DNA of 64,000 bases. Origin: Bacteroidota bacterium. GTDB lineage: Bacteria > Bacteroidota > Bacteroidia > Bacteroidales > JAAUTT01. The DNA is taken from positions 1 to 64,000 of the forward strand of contig JAEYWD010000101.1 of assembly GCA_023429135.1 (NCBI GenBank). The letters run 5' to 3'. Positions 41,651 to 50,857 of the stretch are shown piece by piece (the first letter of the stretch is position 1; each line of letters starts with the position of its first letter). Under the pieces are notes generated by a model, which did no database searches, was not told the DNA's origin, and was given only the letters and a program-made list of their open reading frames with translations. A program made the translations under genes and the position numbers.

Positions 41651-42450
41651 TTTTTTGCAATTATTGAGGTCGTAGCAAAAACCTGCTGACCTAATTTAAC
41701 ACTGGGAAGATATTGTTTGGGGATTATAATATCCACCTGACTACCGAAGCGGATCATTCCAAACCATTCGCCTTTTTCAATGGTATCGTCTACCTTAACA
41801 TACGAATCGATCCTTTTTACCAGTTTTGAAGCAGTCTGTACTATTCCGAAATATTCATTTTCTTTGGTCGCGATTACCATTGTATTCCGTTCGTTTCGTA
41901 ATAAGGCTTCGGGATGTTTTAGCGATAGAAACTCTCCTTCTATATGCTTGTTTAATACAATTTTCCCCGATACTGGTGCACAGTTTTTATGTACATCGAA
42001 AGGTGTCATGTTTATACCAATAAGCCACGAGGGCTGATTTAACAATGATGTCCCCGCAAGTTCGGTTAAGGAGGCCTTCAGGCCTTTTTTAACAGTAACC
42101 GGAATATCGCCAGAAGAAATTTCCTGAATGTAAATAATATTGCCATCGGCTGGCGATATAATTTCATTTTCCAGTGCTTTCACTTTTCGACGAGGGGTAT
42201 GCCAAAAACGTACCATTGTAAAACCAAAAGCTACTCCCAAAGCAAGAAAAGGTGCTACTGCAAATGAAACAAAAACAAGCTGATTTCCGAGAATCCGGTT
42301 CAGAACGATCATTAACCCTGAAGTGAGAACTATTACTGCAACGTTGTCTATGTAAAGATAAATTAGTCGGATCCTTGTTTTTTTATGCAGGTATAAATAT
42401 ATACCGGTACTTACAAGCAGGGATTCCAATACGATTAAAAGCTGTATCAT
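41647..42450 (-). CDS. Phosphatidylserine decarboxylase-like protein in the glycan locus
   Basis: 267 residues. Two or three N-terminal membrane helices (to about residue 80) precede the decarboxylase domain: SPADGNIIYIQ (99-109), MTPFDVHKNCAPVSGKI (148-164) and the self-cleavage site G236-S237 in RFGSQVDI, which would create the pyruvoyl cofactor. It is closest to the archaeal or short type of PSD. In this setting it may supply phosphatidylethanolamine, or a related decarboxylated head group, as a phosphoethanolamine donor for the glycan. This role is inferred. It lies two bases downstream of the ATP-grasp gene. Confidence 0.85.
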   Translation of the reverse strand: MIQLLIVLESLLVSTGIYLYLHKKTRIRLIYLYIDNVAVIVLTSGLMIVLNRILGNQLVFVSFAVAPFLALGVAFGFTMVRFWHTPRRKVKALENEIISPADGNIIYIQEISSGDIPVTVKKGLKASLTELAGTSLLNQPSWLIGINMTPFDVHKNCAPVSGKIVLNKHIEGEFLSLKHPEALLRNERNTMVIATKENEYFGIVQTASKLVKRIDSYVKVDDTIEKGEWFGMIRFGSQVDIIIPKQYLPSVKLGQQVFATTSIIAKK

Positions 42451-42452
42451 AA

Positions 42453-43607
42453 TTATTTCCGTTTAATAAATAAGTAGGGGGTAAGGAGCAGATACATAAA
42501 AGAGGGCAGCATGTCCTTTGTGGACCAAACTGCGTTTTCTTTCTTAAGTTTTAAAGTTTTCAAATAGTCCGATAATTTCATTTTTCCTTTTAATATTTCC
42601 TTGGCAACAACTGTTGTGTCGGTTATACGTTCAATCCATGCTATATCTTTTACATGACTGTTGTTGATGCTTACCGGTTTGTTTTCCAGGTAATCAACCA
42701 TCATTTTAAGTAAATTGATATTAAGCTTGCTTGCTATGGAGTGCCATTTCCATGCCCGGGGATTTATTTCAAGCATCTTAAATTCCCCCGTAGCAGGATC
42801 TTCCATAAACTCAACCTCCGACAAGCCAAAATAATCAATTTTACTCAGAAATTTCAACGACAGTTCCTCTACTTGAGCAATATCAACCGTAACTGCAAAA
42901 GTAGTAGAGTTCCCAAAGTCCATAGGATTTTGCCTGATTCTGTTGGCACTGAAACTTCCATACGAAATGCCGTTGGCAAAAAACGAGCCATAGGAATATA
43001 ACGATTTAGCCCCTCCACTAAGAAATTCCTGGACTATCACCTCTTCTGGCGGTATTATTTTCACAATTTTATTATAATTTTCAATTAAGACTTCCTGATT
43101 AGGACAAAAGAAGACTTTTTTCCCCGTTGCTTTATGAAAAGTATGCATAACTGCAGGTTTTATTACTACAGGGTATGTTATACTTCGGGCCAGTGCTTCA
43201 ACTTCTTCTAAAGTATCGGGAAAATAACTTTCGGGAATTGGAATTCCCAGTTCCTTCGCCTTTAGGTAAGTGTATCTTTTGTTGTAGCAGATATCAATTA
43301 CAGCGGGAGGTGCAATAGATAAATAAAATAACCGGCTTAAATCATCATATCTTTCCGAAAGAAATTTTATTAATGAGTCGTTGGTGGCAATCAAAAGGGC
43401 ATCTCTTTCCGTTCTGTTACCGATAAGCAATTCATACAAATGATCGTGATTGCTGAATATTGAAAAATGGTCACATGCATTGGAATAACGTGCAACGGAA
43501 GCCCATTCTCTATTAAAAATATGTACGGATATCCCAGCCGATTTAGCTAAGCGCGCAAGCCCTAATGCTTGTATATGATTTCCAAGGATGTAAAGATTTT
43601 TTATCAT
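42453..43607 (-). CDS. ATP-grasp family carboxylate-amine or phosphate ligase
   Basis: 384 residues. N-terminal Rossmann-like MIKNLYILGNHIQALGLARLAK, then an ATP-grasp core: YPVVIKPAVMH, EVIVQEFLSGG, and the Mg-binding LSEVEFMED with MLEINPRAWKWHS. It joins an acid to an amine with ATP. Such genes are common in exopolysaccharide loci and probably amidate uronic acids or add amino acids. The C-terminal 60 residues are hydrophobic in part (FMYLLLTPYLFI), suggesting membrane contact. Confidence 0.82.
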   Translation of the reverse strand: MIKNLYILGNHIQALGLARLAKSAGISVHIFNREWASVARYSNACDHFSIFSNHDHLYELLIGNRTERDALLIATNDSLIKFLSERYDDLSRLFYLSIAPPAVIDICYNKRYTYLKAKELGIPIPESYFPDTLEEVEALARSITYPVVIKPAVMHTFHKATGKKVFFCPNQEVLIENYNKIVKIIPPEEVIVQEFLSGGAKSLYSYGSFFANGISYGSFSANRIRQNPMDFGNSTTFAVTVDIAQVEELSLKFLSKIDYFGLSEVEFMEDPATGEFKMLEINPRAWKWHSIASKLNINLLKMMVDYLENKPVSINNSHVKDIAWIERITDTTVVAKEILKGKMKLSDYLKTLKLKKENAVWSTKDMLPSFMYLLLTPYLFIKRK

Positions 43608-43652
43608 AATTATTTAATTTCTTTGAGATGAACGATAATGGTACTGTTTCCG

Positions 43653-44612
43653 TTAAAATTGGGTTTCATGATATTTGGCGATTATGCACGCATAAACATC
43701 TTTTATCCTTGAAGCAATTCTTTCCGAATCGAGCATCAACTCAAAAATACGGTCTCTGGCTTTTGTCTTCTCGTTTATCCTCGAAAAATCAAGGGCGAGC
43801 ATAATTTTCTCTGCAACATCATCCGGTGTACTTTCGGTAAGATAACAACCTTCTACATTTCCATACAAGTGCCGGACATCTCCTACATTGGTGCTTACAA
43901 CAGGACAGTTGCAGGCCATGGCTTCTTTGATGAATTGTGGAGAACCTTCTGAAAAGGAGGTAAGCAGAGCGCAATCAACTGAATTAAGTAACACATTAAC
44001 CTGCTGCCGACTATATCCTTTTAACTCTATCAGTTTAATTTTTCCCCCGGTCAATTTTTCAACAAGATCGCAGGCTTCTTTTGCCAAGGGGTAATTTTTA
44101 ACCTTTACGCCAAATGAAGATGAAAACAGGATATTGGTATATTTAACGGAGCAGCCTGATAGAGCAATAGCATCACTTTTTGCAATTGGGTAAAATGTTT
44201 TAGTATCGATACCGCAAGGAATGAGAAAATTATACTTATTATTTTTAAATCTTCTCATCATCGACTCTTCAACAAAAATTGAGGCCGCTGAAAGCAGGTG
44301 TGTTAAAACGGAAAATTTCAGGTTGCGGGGATCGTTAATATCAGATCCGTGGAAAGTTGTAATAACAGGTACCCGACGTTGAAGATTCGCCAGGAGCCCT
44401 GATAATCCATAGTGTGCGTGAATAATGTGAGGCCTGATTCTTCTGATTTCTTTCTTTAGCATCATAAAATGCGTTAAATAACCAACTAGACCTTTCCTTT
44501 TAATTGGAAAAATAGCCACTTCTACCCCGGTATTTTTTAAAGCTTCGGTTTGTTCAATTACAAACGGCGAAACTTTTCCGGTTGTAACGCTACAAACAAT
44601 TAAAATTTTCAT
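43653..44612 (-). CDS. Glycosyltransferase family 4 (GT-B)
   Basis: 319 residues, rather short for GT4. Motifs: RPHIIHAHYGLSG and TTFHGSD (acceptor domain), FSEGSPQFIKEAMACNCPVVSTNVGD (the E-x7-E donor signature region). It probably adds one sugar to the lipid-linked repeat in the cytoplasm. It lies three bases from the GT gene before it. Confidence 0.85.
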   Translation of the reverse strand: MKILIVCSVTTGKVSPFVIEQTEALKNTGVEVAIFPIKRKGLVGYLTHFMMLKKEIRRIRPHIIHAHYGLSGLLANLQRRVPVITTFHGSDINDPRNLKFSVLTHLLSAASIFVEESMMRRFKNNKYNFLIPCGIDTKTFYPIAKSDAIALSGCSVKYTNILFSSSFGVKVKNYPLAKEACDLVEKLTGGKIKLIELKGYSRQQVNVLLNSVDCALLTSFSEGSPQFIKEAMACNCPVVSTNVGDVRHLYGNVEGCYLTESTPDDVAEKIMLALDFSRINEKTKARDRIFELMLDSERIASRIKDVYACIIAKYHETQF

Positions 44613-44615
44613 GAA

Positions 44616-45689
44616 TTATTTTTTAAAAAATGGCTCTAATGTCTGCGCCACAATAACACTCCAGCAGTTATTTTTCAACGAATCACGCACTCTTTCTTCA
44701 CTGATTGCTGCCAGGTTTTTACTAACAACTTCTAAAGCGTGGGCAAAATCTTCGGCGGTATCATTACACACAATTCCATTTTCATTGGTTACCGATAATT
44801 TATTTTCGTAGGTGCCGGTTGCAATTGTAAATAGCCCTGAAAGAGCATATTCGTAGGTTTTAGTAGCGGGCTGGCAATTAAAATAATCTGTTATCGGAAC
44901 ATATGCCACACCAATGTTACTTTTTTCAAAATATTGCGGTAATTCTTCATAGTTTTTATGTCCTTCATAAATTACTACCGACCCTAAACCGCACCTATCA
45001 ATGGTTTCTTTAATTTTCAAAATATCGTAGTCGCCCCCATAACCAACAATTGAATAACTTATTTTGCTATGGAATTCAGGGTTCTTTTGTAGAAAAATTC
45101 CAACTCCTTCAATTGTCTTATGTATGTCCCTGATTTGCCTTACAGCTCCAACATATAATAAATTTAACCTGTTGAAATCGTGCCTGCCATTATAAAAGAT
45201 TTCAGCTCCTAGCGGCAAAATTCTAACATGCTTGTGTTTTAATTTAATTTTCTGTTTAAGAGAATCGGATAAAATGAAAATCCTATCAAAAAAGTTTGCT
45301 TGAATTCGAATAAGTAAGTTATCCAAATTTCTTTTATAGCTATTAAGCGCCAGCGACCCTGTTCTTATATCCAATACCTTTAGGTTTGCGCGGCAAAAAA
45401 CTGCAAGCAGGCTGCACAAATCGAAATAAACAACAAATACTATATCAGGTTTAAATATGCGGCAAAGACGAATACTATGAAAAAGAAACCGTATTATCCT
45501 CTTTATTTTATTTCCTTTGAATGGTATGTAATGAACATTAACACCGTCCATCAGCATTTTTTTCTGTCCCCTGTCATAACAAATGTATTGTATATCATAC
45601 TTATCCTTTAAGTACTTGCAGTAATAATAATGACCGGCAGAATACCCGAACTGATTGCCATTTATAAGCAATAGCTTTGCTTTATTCAT
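44616..45689 (-). CDS. Glycosyltransferase, GT4-like
   Basis: 357 residues. N-terminal KAKLLLINGNQFGYSAGHYYY and a C-terminal donor domain with LLYVGAVRQIRDIHKTIEG and TKTYEYALSGLFTIA. Sequence is divergent from standard GT4, but the GT-B layout is clear. It overlaps the amidotransferase gene upstream by eight bases. Confidence 0.75.
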   Translation of the reverse strand: MNKAKLLLINGNQFGYSAGHYYYCKYLKDKYDIQYICYDRGQKKMLMDGVNVHYIPFKGNKIKRIIRFLFHSIRLCRIFKPDIVFVVYFDLCSLLAVFCRANLKVLDIRTGSLALNSYKRNLDNLLIRIQANFFDRIFILSDSLKQKIKLKHKHVRILPLGAEIFYNGRHDFNRLNLLYVGAVRQIRDIHKTIEGVGIFLQKNPEFHSKISYSIVGYGGDYDILKIKETIDRCGLGSVVIYEGHKNYEELPQYFEKSNIGVAYVPITDYFNCQPATKTYEYALSGLFTIATGTYENKLSVTNENGIVCNDTAEDFAHALEVVSKNLAAISEERVRDSLKNNCWSVIVAQTLEPFFKK

Positions 45690-47412
45690 CTGTTTTATAT
45701 AAAGATAAAATACGTTCCTGCTGCGAAGAGGTATCTTTTAAAAATTGCTGATTCCAATGGTGAAGCGGTATATTGAACCCTCTTTTAGGACGGTATAAAA
45801 TTTCTTTTGGTAAAATTTGGTCAAAAGCATATTTTAACAGCCCTTTCTTTTCATTATTATAATATATAATGTTTTCAGGAAGAGAGAAGGCAAATTCAAC
45901 AAGTTCCTTTTGCATAAACGGAACCCGACATTCAAGTGCTACACTCATGCTTACACGGTCCACCTTTGTAAAAATATCATCGTGAAGGTAAGTATGGAAA
46001 TCCATGTATTGTAGCCTTTTAAAAGGTGTGAGTTCCGACTTATAAAATTTCTTAAAATACCAGTAATCATCATAATCCGATGGTATATCCCAAAATTTTC
46101 TGTAGTGTTGCTTTTCATATGGCAACAATCCTCCCAATAATTTTGCGTATAAATCAAATTGTTTAACCGATCTGTATTCTAGCTGGTTTATTGCCCGGCC
46201 AAGTGTGGAATATTTGTTCCTTTTTCTGATATTGCTTAAATATGGAGTTAAATATTGTAAAAAGCCGATATGCTTTTTACTATAATTCCAATATCTGAAA
46301 TACCATTCGTACCCTCCAAAAAGTTCATCGCCTCCATCGCCAGTTAATACAACGGTTGATTTTTGCTTTGCAAATTCGGAAACTAAATACGAAGGTAAAG
46401 CTGAAGTATCGGCAAATGGTTCGTCGTACCACTCTTTAAACCGATTAAAATACCCATTGGCCGCCTGAATATCAAGAATTTTCTCAGAGTGCTCTGTGCT
46501 AAACAATTGAGCTACCTGTCTGGCGTACTTTGTTTCGTTATGCTCAGCAACATCGAAACCTATTGAAAACGTATGCAGTTGTTTACTAAACCTGGAAGCC
46601 GAGGCAACAACAGTGCTTGAATCTATACCTCCGCTCAGAAAAAAGCCTAATGGAACATCGCTAATCATTTGTTCTTTAACGCTCTTTTCAATTAATCCCC
46701 TCACTTTCTCCGAAGCTGCATCTATAGAATAGTTTTTCTCCTGTACCGGAAGTTCCCAATACCGATGAATTTTATAGCTGAAACTACTTGTACTGAAAAC
46801 AAGGTAATGGGCTGGGGACAATTTATATATGTTTTTATATAGCGTCTTGGGAGTGGGGATGTACAAATAAGTTAAATAATCGTACAGAGCGGTACGGTCT
46901 ATTTGTAACGAATCTCTTTCAAGGAACTTTTCTAAGGCTTTCAATTCAGATGCCCAACTAAATTTCAGTTGATGATCGGAAAAGTATAAAGGCTTAATCC
47001 CATAACGGTCGCGTGCCAATATAATTTCCTTTTGATTTCTGTCGCAGATAACAATTGCATACATCCCGTCGATGCGTTCCAGCAATTTTTCAATTCCCCA
47101 TTCTATATAGCCATGAAGTACTACCTCTGAGTCGGAGTTGCTCTTAAAAATATATTTTTTCTGTAGCTCTGCTTTTAACTCCTGAAAATTATAAATTTCG
47201 CCATTTACAGTAATTACAATATCATTTGAAAGCATCGGTTGTCTGCCATTCTCCGATAAATCGAGAATGGATAAACGGCGGTGCCCCAAATAAATATTTT
47301 TATCGAAAAACTCTCCTTGCTGATCAGGACCACGATGCTTTAATGTTTCCAATGCCTCCCTGTTTACAGCAAGGTCGACCTCATTACAATACGAGCCAAA
47401 AATACCACACAT
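45682..47412 (-). CDS. asnB: Asparagine synthase-like glutamine amidotransferase
   Basis: 576 residues. The nucleophile Cys2 opens a class II glutaminase domain (MCGIFGSYC, HRRLSILDLS, NGEIYN). The synthetase domain has the PP-loop FFLSGGIDSS and LTGDGGDELFGGY. It is full length. In polysaccharide loci these enzymes usually amidate sugar carboxyls rather than making free asparagine. It sits between the polymerase and two glycosyltransferases, so a role in glycan decoration is likely. Confidence 0.9.
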   Translation of the reverse strand: MCGIFGSYCNEVDLAVNREALETLKHRGPDQQGEFFDKNIYLGHRRLSILDLSENGRQPMLSNDIVITVNGEIYNFQELKAELQKKYIFKSNSDSEVVLHGYIEWGIEKLLERIDGMYAIVICDRNQKEIILARDRYGIKPLYFSDHQLKFSWASELKALEKFLERDSLQIDRTALYDYLTYLYIPTPKTLYKNIYKLSPAHYLVFSTSSFSYKIHRYWELPVQEKNYSIDAASEKVRGLIEKSVKEQMISDVPLGFFLSGGIDSSTVVASASRFSKQLHTFSIGFDVAEHNETKYARQVAQLFSTEHSEKILDIQAANGYFNRFKEWYDEPFADTSALPSYLVSEFAKQKSTVVLTGDGGDELFGGYEWYFRYWNYSKKHIGFLQYLTPYLSNIRKRNKYSTLGRAINQLEYRSVKQFDLYAKLLGGLLPYEKQHYRKFWDIPSDYDDYWYFKKFYKSELTPFKRLQYMDFHTYLHDDIFTKVDRVSMSVALECRVPFMQKELVEFAFSLPENIIYYNNEKKGLLKYAFDQILPKEILYRPKRGFNIPLHHWNQQFLKDTSSQQERILSLYKTDE

Positions 47413-47449
47413 CCGACAATTAGATTAAGTGAAAATGTAAATAGAATAT

Positions 47450-48763
47450 TTATACTGGTTTATAGTTTTTTGAATTAAGAACTGCGGCCTGCTTATTTGC
47501 ATACATTATTATAAATAAAAGCAAAATTGAAACTGCCGGAATTCTCATTGAAGACCAGTTATAAAAAAGAAAATCGTAGAACATAAAAATGGCTATAGTA
47601 ACTTTGATGCGGGTTACTACTACTAAATTTATAATAGAAAAAATCAGGAGAATAGCACATGCAATGCCAATAAAACCCGACGTAACATAAACCTGGAATA
47701 TACCGGTTGCCGCTCCTTTACTATTTATACCGAAGTTGTATTTGTCAAAAGTCTCATAATCTGTGGCATACATTTTCTCTAAACCATATCCGAAAAAATC
47801 GTGATAATTCAATTTAGCATTCCCTTTTAGTTTATCCAGAATAACTAAAGTTGCCCCTCCCCTCCCATGGCCTAATTGTACCGATTTTGATTTTTCCGAT
47901 TTCCCAAAATTATATTGCAGCACATAGTTTTTAACAAATCTGTAATCAAATTCTCCCCACATGCGTCCTTCTTTATTCAAGGTTGGGTTTAACCTTACTC
48001 CAAGGTAAAATATCAAAGGGATCATCGGTATCAGATATAATAATTTTGCAATATTCTTATTCCGGGGAACATAAAAAACAAATAAGAATACAAAAGCAGG
48101 CATTATAAACCAAATGGCACGTTTTAAACTTACAAAGGCTATGACCAGCAGCAAAGCTGTATATATCCAATCTTTTCTATTTAATTCACCATGTTTATCC
48201 AGCCAAAGAAGCATAAACCCTAATACTGGTAAAGTTGTCGCCACAGCTCCTCCCTCAAAAGATATTGATCCTACTATCCATTCCTGAACCCCAACGGTAC
48301 CCCACTTTACAAAAGATAAAGCTATTTGAACATGCAGCAATATAAAAAACAACTTTCTATAATACTGAAGATTTTCCGATGAGTCTTTGGTAAGGTAAAC
48401 TAAGGTAAAGAAAATGCATAAAGGTGTTAAGTATTTACCGTATTGACTAATAATCATATTAACACTGTCGTGGTTCAAATAACCCGAAAACAAAAAGGAA
48501 AAGGAAAATACAATAAATGAAAGGAAAACTGTCCGTTCGCGAAGCAAGAGCCCGGAAAGGGCATTTAGTTTGAAAAGGAAAAATATAGAAATCAGTAGTA
48601 GAATTAACTTATACGGATTTTCTATTATTTTCCCATAATATGCGGTTAAGCCCGAATAAAATATCAGAATTATTAATACAGCAAAGGAATTGTTTTTATA
48701 TCTCCATATTAAGGATACTAAAGATAATAAAACAACAAACCAATAGATCTTTTCGTTACCCAC
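47450..48763 (-). CDS. O-antigen ligase/polymerase-like membrane protein
   Basis: 437 residues with about eleven or twelve membrane helices and a large extracytoplasmic loop in the second half (about 250-340). Helices are paired in the Wzy/WaaL pattern. An arginine-bearing segment FVSLKRAIWFIMPAF, as in Wzy_C proteins, precedes the loop. Wzy polymerises repeats; WaaL ligates glycan to lipid A or protein. With an ABC exporter in the locus, a ligase role is as likely as polymerase. Confidence 0.75.
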   Translation of the reverse strand: MGNEKIYWFVVLLSLVSLIWRYKNNSFAVLIILIFYSGLTAYYGKIIENPYKLILLLISIFFLFKLNALSGLLLRERTVFLSFIVFSFSFLFSGYLNHDSVNMIISQYGKYLTPLCIFFTLVYLTKDSSENLQYYRKLFFILLHVQIALSFVKWGTVGVQEWIVGSISFEGGAVATTLPVLGFMLLWLDKHGELNRKDWIYTALLLVIAFVSLKRAIWFIMPAFVFLFVFYVPRNKNIAKLLYLIPMIPLIFYLGVRLNPTLNKEGRMWGEFDYRFVKNYVLQYNFGKSEKSKSVQLGHGRGGATLVILDKLKGNAKLNYHDFFGYGLEKMYATDYETFDKYNFGINSKGAATGIFQVYVTSGFIGIACAILLIFSIINLVVVTRIKVTIAIFMFYDFLFYNWSSMRIPAVSILLLFIIMYANKQAAVLNSKNYKPV

Positions 48764-48776
48764 TTAGTTCTGTAAA

Positions 48777-49976
48777 TTAAAAGTTAGCTGAATATTCACT
48801 TAAAGTCCTGGACGAAACTTTATCAAATTTATAATGGTTAATAAATAATTCCCGGGCATGTTTCTCCATGGTTAACCTCAAATCATCATTGCTTAGAATG
48901 TTAACAACAGCATTTGCAAATTCGAGTGGATCGTTTTGAATGCTGATAGCTATTGGGTCGATTTCCCATAGTCCCTGAAGGGCTTTTTCTGTTGCAACTA
49001 TGGCTTTTGAAAGTTTTATTGCTTCAACCATTTTTGTTTTAATGCCTGTACCTCCCCGCACAGACGATACATATACCTTTGCCTTTGCAATGTAAGGATC
49101 AACACTTGCTACAGCTCCGGTTACTATTATCGATTTTCCATCATGCAATTGCACAATATCTTTCGGCGGATGATTCCCAACTATATAAAATCTGATATCA
49201 GGAAGTTTTTCCTGAATCAAAGGGAAAATACTACCCATAAAATACCGGACAGCTTCCTGGTTAAACGATGCTCCCATGCCACCAACAAATACAATACTGT
49301 TTGGTTCTTCATTGGAATTATTTCCAATGTTCTCATCAATTTCGGTTGCAACCGGTAAAACAGAAGCATTTACCAGCTTCTCGGCCCGGCTAACTACATT
49401 CTCCAAATCGGACTGAGAATGAAAATATATTTTTCCTGAATTCAAAAGTATTCGCTTGTAAAATCTTTTAATATGAATATAATTGATATAGAATATTAAA
49501 CGGTCTTTAAAATTCTGAGCATTGATGTAATTTTCGTAACTGGTTTGTACGTTATCATCAACGGGACCAAGTACAATCCTGTTTTTTATATGCGAAAGCG
49601 ACAATAAATACAGACCCGAAAAATCACTTAGGAAATGAATTAAATCAAATTGGTTGTTCCTCAGGAAATTTCTTAAATGTTTATCGAATAATTTTGAATA
49701 ACAATCGGATAAATAATAAGGTCTCTGCACTAAAAGAAGAAATAGCAATCGCTTTATATAGAAAAGAAGGGAGTTGTCTTTTAAATCATTTACAGGAACT
49801 ACTATTAATTGTTTAACATATTTTTTAATTTCTTCTTCTCCGGCACTGGATGTTCCAGGGACAATAAGCGTAAGTTCATGCTTGATGCTTAATGTACGTA
49901 ATAGGTTAAATCTCAGTTTGTCCATCCCATTATTCAAGGGCCATGGTAACCTATGGTGTACTAAAAGTATATTCAT
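48777..49976 (-). CDS. Glycosyltransferase family 4
   Basis: 399 residues. N-terminal MNILLVHHRLPWPLNNGMDKLR and acceptor domain, with the C-terminal donor domain FVGGMGASFNQEAVRYFM, GGTGIKTKMVEAIKLSKAIVAT. The GGTGIKTKMVEA motif is the typical short-form GT4 (GT1 superfamily) nucleotide-sugar site. It overlaps the following GT2 gene by four bases. Confidence 0.85.
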   Translation of the reverse strand: MNILLVHHRLPWPLNNGMDKLRFNLLRTLSIKHELTLIVPGTSSAGEEEIKKYVKQLIVVPVNDLKDNSLLFYIKRLLFLLLVQRPYYLSDCYSKLFDKHLRNFLRNNQFDLIHFLSDFSGLYLLSLSHIKNRIVLGPVDDNVQTSYENYINAQNFKDRLIFYINYIHIKRFYKRILLNSGKIYFHSQSDLENVVSRAEKLVNASVLPVATEIDENIGNNSNEEPNSIVFVGGMGASFNQEAVRYFMGSIFPLIQEKLPDIRFYIVGNHPPKDIVQLHDGKSIIVTGAVASVDPYIAKAKVYVSSVRGGTGIKTKMVEAIKLSKAIVATEKALQGLWEIDPIAISIQNDPLEFANAVVNILSNDDLRLTMEKHARELFINHYKFDKVSSRTLSEYSANF

Positions 49977-50818
49977 TGGTTTTGAAGTTTCAATATAGTA
50001 TGCCGCATATTTTTGTATTTTTGACTCCGTTTATAAATCATAATCAAAACGAATTCAAGAATATTAAAATATTTCCATTTCCAGGCTTTAAACTTTTTTT
50101 GAAAATGCTTTTGATAAACCAAAGATAATTCCTGAGGCGCACCACTGCTAAAACCTGTTGATTGCACTTGACTGCTGAATATTGTAGATTTATTAGTATG
50201 ATGTGACCTAAAGCGTCCTAAAAATGTCGGAATGTGATGTATTTCTCCTACCCGGCTAAGTTTACAAAAAAGATCGAAGTCCATAGCCATATGCAATGAA
50301 ATATCCAAACCTCCGCAATTATTGTATGCTTGTCGCCGTATCATACAGGTCTCCTGCGGAATTGCAAACCCCCACCTAAGATACCACGAACGAAATTGCG
50401 CGCATTGTTGAAAGCCTATAATGTTGCTTTTTGCATCATACCTGATTCGGTTTCCAAATGTCATCGAAACCTGCGGATTGGCTTCAAGAAAGGCTACCGA
50501 AACGGATACCATCGAAGGTTCTAAAACATCGTCAGAACACAGCCAGGTAACATATTTTCCTTTGGCCGTCTGAAAACCTTTTATGATCGCATCGGTCTGC
50601 CCTTTGTCGGGTTCGCTTACCCAATAAGTAAGTCTGTTCTCATACTTTTTGATTATATTCATTGTATTATCAACCGATAAACCATCTATAACAATATATT
50701 CAATATTGGGATAATCCTGATTCAGAACAGACTGAATTGTTTCTTCGAGAAATTGTCCCTGATTATAGGAAGGGGTTATAATCGATACCAGTGGCTTTGT
50801 TTGGGATTCAGCATCCAT
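49973..50818 (-). CDS. Glycosyltransferase family 2
   Basis: 281 residues, GT-A fold: VSIITPSYNQGQFLEETIQSVL, the D-G-L-S variant of the DGS site, and LCSDDVLEPS as the DxD-like motif. The C-terminal half has a QETCMIRR segment common to this subfamily, which I have seen labelled WcaA-like. Substrate unknown. It overlaps the GT4 gene by four bases. Confidence 0.88.
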   Translation of the reverse strand: MDAESQTKPLVSIITPSYNQGQFLEETIQSVLNQDYPNIEYIVIDGLSVDNTMNIIKKYENRLTYWVSEPDKGQTDAIIKGFQTAKGKYVTWLCSDDVLEPSMVSVSVAFLEANPQVSMTFGNRIRYDAKSNIIGFQQCAQFRSWYLRWGFAIPQETCMIRRQAYNNCGGLDISLHMAMDFDLFCKLSRVGEIHHIPTFLGRFRSHHTNKSTIFSSQVQSTGFSSGAPQELSLVYQKHFQKKFKAWKWKYFNILEFVLIMIYKRSQKYKNMRHTILKLQNQ

Positions 50819-50857
50819 AATTTTGATAAATTTTGAACAGTGTTAAGACATATTGAT

